A stretch of DNA of 34,400 nucleotides from Candidatus Zipacnadia bacterium (GTDB lineage Bacteria > Armatimonadota > Zipacnadia > Zipacnadales > Zipacnadaceae), in assembly GCA_029821195.1 (NCBI GenBank), contig JALGTU010000022.1, positions 1-34,400 of the forward strand, written 5' to 3'. The notes beneath the pieces were generated by a model. It was given only the letters and a program-made list of their open reading frames with translations, was not told the DNA's origin and made no database searches. Position 1 is the stretch's first letter. Every line of letters starts with the position of its first letter. The position numbers and the translations under genes are program-made. Positions 31,891 through 34,400 of the stretch are shown in pieces.

Positions 31891-33282
31891 CTACTCGTTA
31901 AGCAACGCTTTGAGAACCTCGCGGGCAATAGGCCCCGCGACGCTGCCGCCGGCTCCGCCATTCTCTACAACCACCGCCACGACCACCCGGGGTGCTGGCA
32001 CTGGGGCGAAGGCCACCATCCAGGCGTGGGGCTCGCCGTGCGGGTTCTGCGCGGACCCGGTCTTGGCCGCGATGCGGTAGCCGCCAAGATCAACCGACCC
32101 CGCAGTACCCTTTTCGACAGCCTCCTGCATCATACCTGCCACTTGCCGGGCAGTTTCTGCGCTTATCGCCTGCCCCAGCGAGCGCCCAGTGTACTCGCGA
32201 ACCACGCCGCCGTCGCGCCCGGCAATGCGCGCGACCAGGTGAGGCTGGACTACGTTGCCACCATTGGCTATGGTGGCCGCCAGGCGAGCCATCGCCAGCG
32301 GTGTCAGCAGCGTTGCGCCCTGGCCGAAGCCTGCCTCGACCAGCGCCATTTCACCCTTGTAGGCGCTGAAGTCCGCCATTCTCCCCTGAGCGCCGGGCAG
32401 GGGAATGTCGCTGCTGTCCAGCAGGTGAAACTTCTTAACATAATCGCGGAACCGCGCTACGCCAATTTGCTCCGCCAGCTTGGCAAATACCACGTTGCAC
32501 GAATCGGCCAGCGCCCGGGACAGCGTCAGCCGACCGTGGCCGCTGAGCTTGCGGCACTTCACCAGGGAGCCGGCAATGCGCTCAACCCCACCGCACGTGA
32601 ACACGGTATCCGGTGCAGCCAGGCCGGCGTCCAACCCGACCGCGGCCGTGAAAATCTTGAAGACTGACCCCGGCGGATACAAGCCCTGCGTGGCCCGGTT
32701 AAGTTCCGGCGAGTTGGGATCATTGCGAAACATCTCGTAGGTGAACTTGTCGTCGAGCACGCCCCCGGCATCGTAGCTCGGTGCACTGACCATCACCAGT
32801 ATTGCGCCGTTGCTGGGCTCCAGGGCCACCACCGCTCCGCGCTTGCCCCGCATCAGCCTGGTAGCCAGCTTCTGGGCACCACTATTGATAGTCAATTCTA
32901 CGTCCAGGCCGGCTGCGCCGTAGCGGACCGTGCGCCACCAGTCCTCGTAAGCGCCCACACCCAGCAGCGCCTCGCGCAGGCTCTTCTGCAGCCCGGTCTT
33001 GCGATCGTAGCCGGTCAGATGACAGTAGACTGCCCCGCCCGGGTAGGTGCGCACCCACTCGCCGCCGTCCTTCTCAGCACCCAGGACGACCTCACCATCA
33101 GCAGTGAGAATCCGGCCCGGCTTGATAATCTTCTCGCGCTGCTGGGCTTGTTCGTTGTAGGGATCAGCGCGCAGCGCAGCAGCCCGCCCGATCTGCCAGT
33201 ATCCTAACAACAGAGATACCAGCACGAACCCCCACAGTACCAGGAGAGCGATCCGTCTTATGTTGACGCTAAGCTCTTGCAT
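31891..33282 (-). CDS. pbpA: Class B penicillin-binding protein (peptidoglycan transpeptidase)
   Basis: The ATG at 33282 gives 463 residues and overlaps the rodA stop by 14 nt; an upstream start at 33312 is in frame but has no SD. One membrane helix (about 9-28) is followed by a short N-terminal dimerisation part and a transpeptidase domain. Active-site motifs: SVFK (Ser206, Lys209), SCN (261-263) and KTG (407-409). It crosslinks peptidoglycan in the periplasm, paired with the RodA glycosyltransferase encoded just upstream. The size and operon are those of the mycobacterial PbpA type, shorter than FtsI or PBP2 proteins with pedestal and PASTA extensions. Confidence 0.95.
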   Translation of the reverse strand: MQELSVNIRRIALLVLWGFVLVSLLLGYWQIGRAAALRADPYNEQAQQREKIIKPGRILTADGEVVLGAEKDGGEWVRTYPGGAVYCHLTGYDRKTGLQKSLREALLGVGAYEDWWRTVRYGAAGLDVELTINSGAQKLATRLMRGKRGAVVALEPSNGAILVMVSAPSYDAGGVLDDKFTYEMFRNDPNSPELNRATQGLYPPGSVFKIFTAAVGLDAGLAAPDTVFTCGGVERIAGSLVKCRKLSGHGRLTLSRALADSCNVVFAKLAEQIGVARFRDYVKKFHLLDSSDIPLPGAQGRMADFSAYKGEMALVEAGFGQGATLLTPLAMARLAATIANGGNVVQPHLVARIAGRDGGVVREYTGRSLGQAISAETARQVAGMMQEAVEKGTAGSVDLGGYRIAAKTGSAQNPHGEPHAWMVAFAPVPAPRVVVAVVVENGGAGGSVAGPIAREVLKALLNE

Positions 33283-34400
33283 CTTGTTCCGCCGCTTCCG
33301 GCTGCGGTACACAATCCCGCGAAATCGCCAACAGCAGGCCGATGGCCAGGAAGTTAACCACTACCGACGTTCCCCCGTAGCTGAGGAAGGGCGTGGTTAT
33401 GCCGGTCAGGGGAATCACCCGCAGCACCCCGCCCATAATGATCAGAGCCTGCAGCGAGAAAACGGTGGCTAAGGCCGCGGCCAGCAGACCAGCGAAGCGA
33501 TCGGTGGATTGCCAGGCCAGACTGTAACTACGCACCGATATCAGGGCGTAGACCAGCACAATCCCCAGAGCCCCGATAAGTCCCAGGTCCTCGCTCAGGA
33601 CCACCAGAATCAGGTCGGTAGCGGCGGCCGGCAGCCTGGTCACCGGCAACTGCGCAATTCCCGCCCCGAAGATACCGCCCTCGCCGAGGCAGAACATCGC
33701 CTGGAGGGGCTGATAACCCACGCCCTGCGGATCGGCCCACGGATTGAGCCAACTGCTCATCCGCGTGCTGACGTGGGGGAAGTAGTAGTAGGCAATGGCC
33801 AGACCGACCCCGAATAGCACCACGGCTGACAGCCCGTAGCCGCCCTGGCCCGTCGCCAGGTAAAACATCGTCACGAACAGGCCGAAGAAGAGCATCGCCG
33901 CGCCCAGATCGCGCTGGGCCACGAACATCGCCAGGCAGAAAACGACCACCACCAGCAGCGGCACCGCCGGTCGCAGCGAGGGCAGGCGCATGCCCATACG
34001 CCGTATGCCTGTGCGCCGCAGCAGCTCACCCCGGTCGGCTATGTACCCGGCCAGGAATATCGCCATCAGGAGCTTGGCGACCTCGCCGGACTGGAAAGTG
34101 ACCAGGTGCGGTATGGTCAGCCACAAGCGGGCGCCATTGACCTCCTTGCCCCACAGCATAGTGGCCACCAGCAGGGCAAGCGCGAAAAAGCCCGCAGTGT
34201 ACTTCAGGCGGGCCAGCGACCGGACATCCTCGATCAGGAAGTAGATGGCAACCATCAGGAGCACGCCCATAATTATGGCCATGAGTTGACGGGTGGCCAG
34301 GAGGATGTCGGTGCGCGTCAGGAAGACCACGCTCACGGTAACGAGCAGCCCGCACAGCGGCAGCAGCAGGCGATCACGGGGGCCGTTGACCAAGCCCATC
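33269..34400 (-). CDS. rodA: RodA/FtsW-family (SEDS) peptidoglycan glycosyltransferase, 5' end beyond window
   Basis: At least 376 residues are seen, with about ten membrane helices. SEDS signatures are present: FQSGEVAKL (usual FQPSELAKL), AQRDLGAAM, ATDLILVVLSEDLGLIG, and TPFLSYGGTS near the C-terminus. SEDS proteins polymerise lipid II glycan strands together with a class B PBP. An ATG lies at the very edge (34399), but the frame may continue out of the window, since relatives often have extra N-terminal helices; I treat it as partial. Its last codons overlap the pbpA start, so the two subunits are probably translated together. Confidence 0.93.
   Translation of the reverse strand, partial: MGLVNGPRDRLLLPLCGLLVTVSVVFLTRTDILLATRQLMAIIMGVLLMVAIYFLIEDVRSLARLKYTAGFFALALLVATMLWGKEVNGARLWLTIPHLVTFQSGEVAKLLMAIFLAGYIADRGELLRRTGIRRMGMRLPSLRPAVPLLVVVVFCLAMFVAQRDLGAAMLFFGLFVTMFYLATGQGGYGLSAVVLFGVGLAIAYYYFPHVSTRMSSWLNPWADPQGVGYQPLQAMFCLGEGGIFGAGIAQLPVTRLPAAATDLILVVLSEDLGLIGALGIVLVYALISVRSYSLAWQSTDRFAGLLAAALATVFSLQALIIMGGVLRVIPLTGITTPFLSYGGTSVVVNFLAIGLLLAISRDCVPQPEAAEQDARA

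Noticed and set aside
1-34400. CRISPR arrays, tRNA or rRNA genes, insertion sequences
   Set aside because: I saw no regularly spaced short repeats, no tRNA or rRNA sequence, no transposase and no element ends.

Overview
This window reads as a chromosomal segment of a GC-rich, rod-shaped, didermic-looking bacterium. I infer this from MreBCD, RodA/PbpA, Tat and Sec exported proteins, and an O-antigen-ligase-type membrane protein. The prepilins with H-X9-DG C-termini, several TIM-barrel sugar isomerases, DegT and Gfo/Idh enzymes, and a PASTA kinase next to RodA and PbpA are a mix I associate with Armatimonadota and, less well, Planctomycetota-like phyla. The placement is an inference; there is no rRNA in the window. 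Promoters are easy to read as TTGACA/TATAAT with 16-17 nt spacing, and most starts have AGGAG-type Shine-Dalgarno (SD) sites.

Positions 1-10215 are all on the minus strand. Read in transcription order: a DUF1232 membrane protein, a GNAT acetyltransferase and a TPR membrane protein; then, from its own promoter, a TIM-barrel isomerase, a broken nagA, an AmmeMemoRadiSam-type radical SAM enzyme, an ABC1/UbiB kinase-like protein and a broken maf; then mreB-mreC-mreD and a DUF362 protein that runs off the left edge.

Positions 10365-16385 (plus strand) are the most unusual part. A two-gene prepilin cassette is repeated three times in tandem. Each copy has its own TTGACA-N17 promoter, a leader of about 140 nt, an A-type and a B-type prepilin gene, and a near-identical GGGGAAGGCC hairpin terminator. 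A fourth copy of the promoter motif follows the third terminator and lies so close to recD2 that it would give a leaderless recD2 mRNA.

Positions 16453-27138 hold recD2, a decayed membrane-protein/glycosyltransferase-like remnant, a minus-strand operon (DegT aminotransferase, two paralogous TIM-barrel isomerases, an inositol-monophosphatase-family enzyme) behind a perfect TTGACA/TATAAT promoter, and a translationally coupled plus-strand trio (O-antigen ligase-TPR protein, aroQ, M24 peptidase).

Positions 27158-34400 hold an OmpR-type response regulator without a kinase, a divergent Gfo/Idh/MocA oxidoreductase, and a minus-strand cell-wall operon: RodA (cut by the right edge), a class B PBP, a PASTA kinase and an exported discoidin-like protein. 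Three genes (maf, nagA and the glycosyltransferase-like remnant) each show loss of an internal segment with a frame change. Either this genome has recent deletions or the assembly needs checking.
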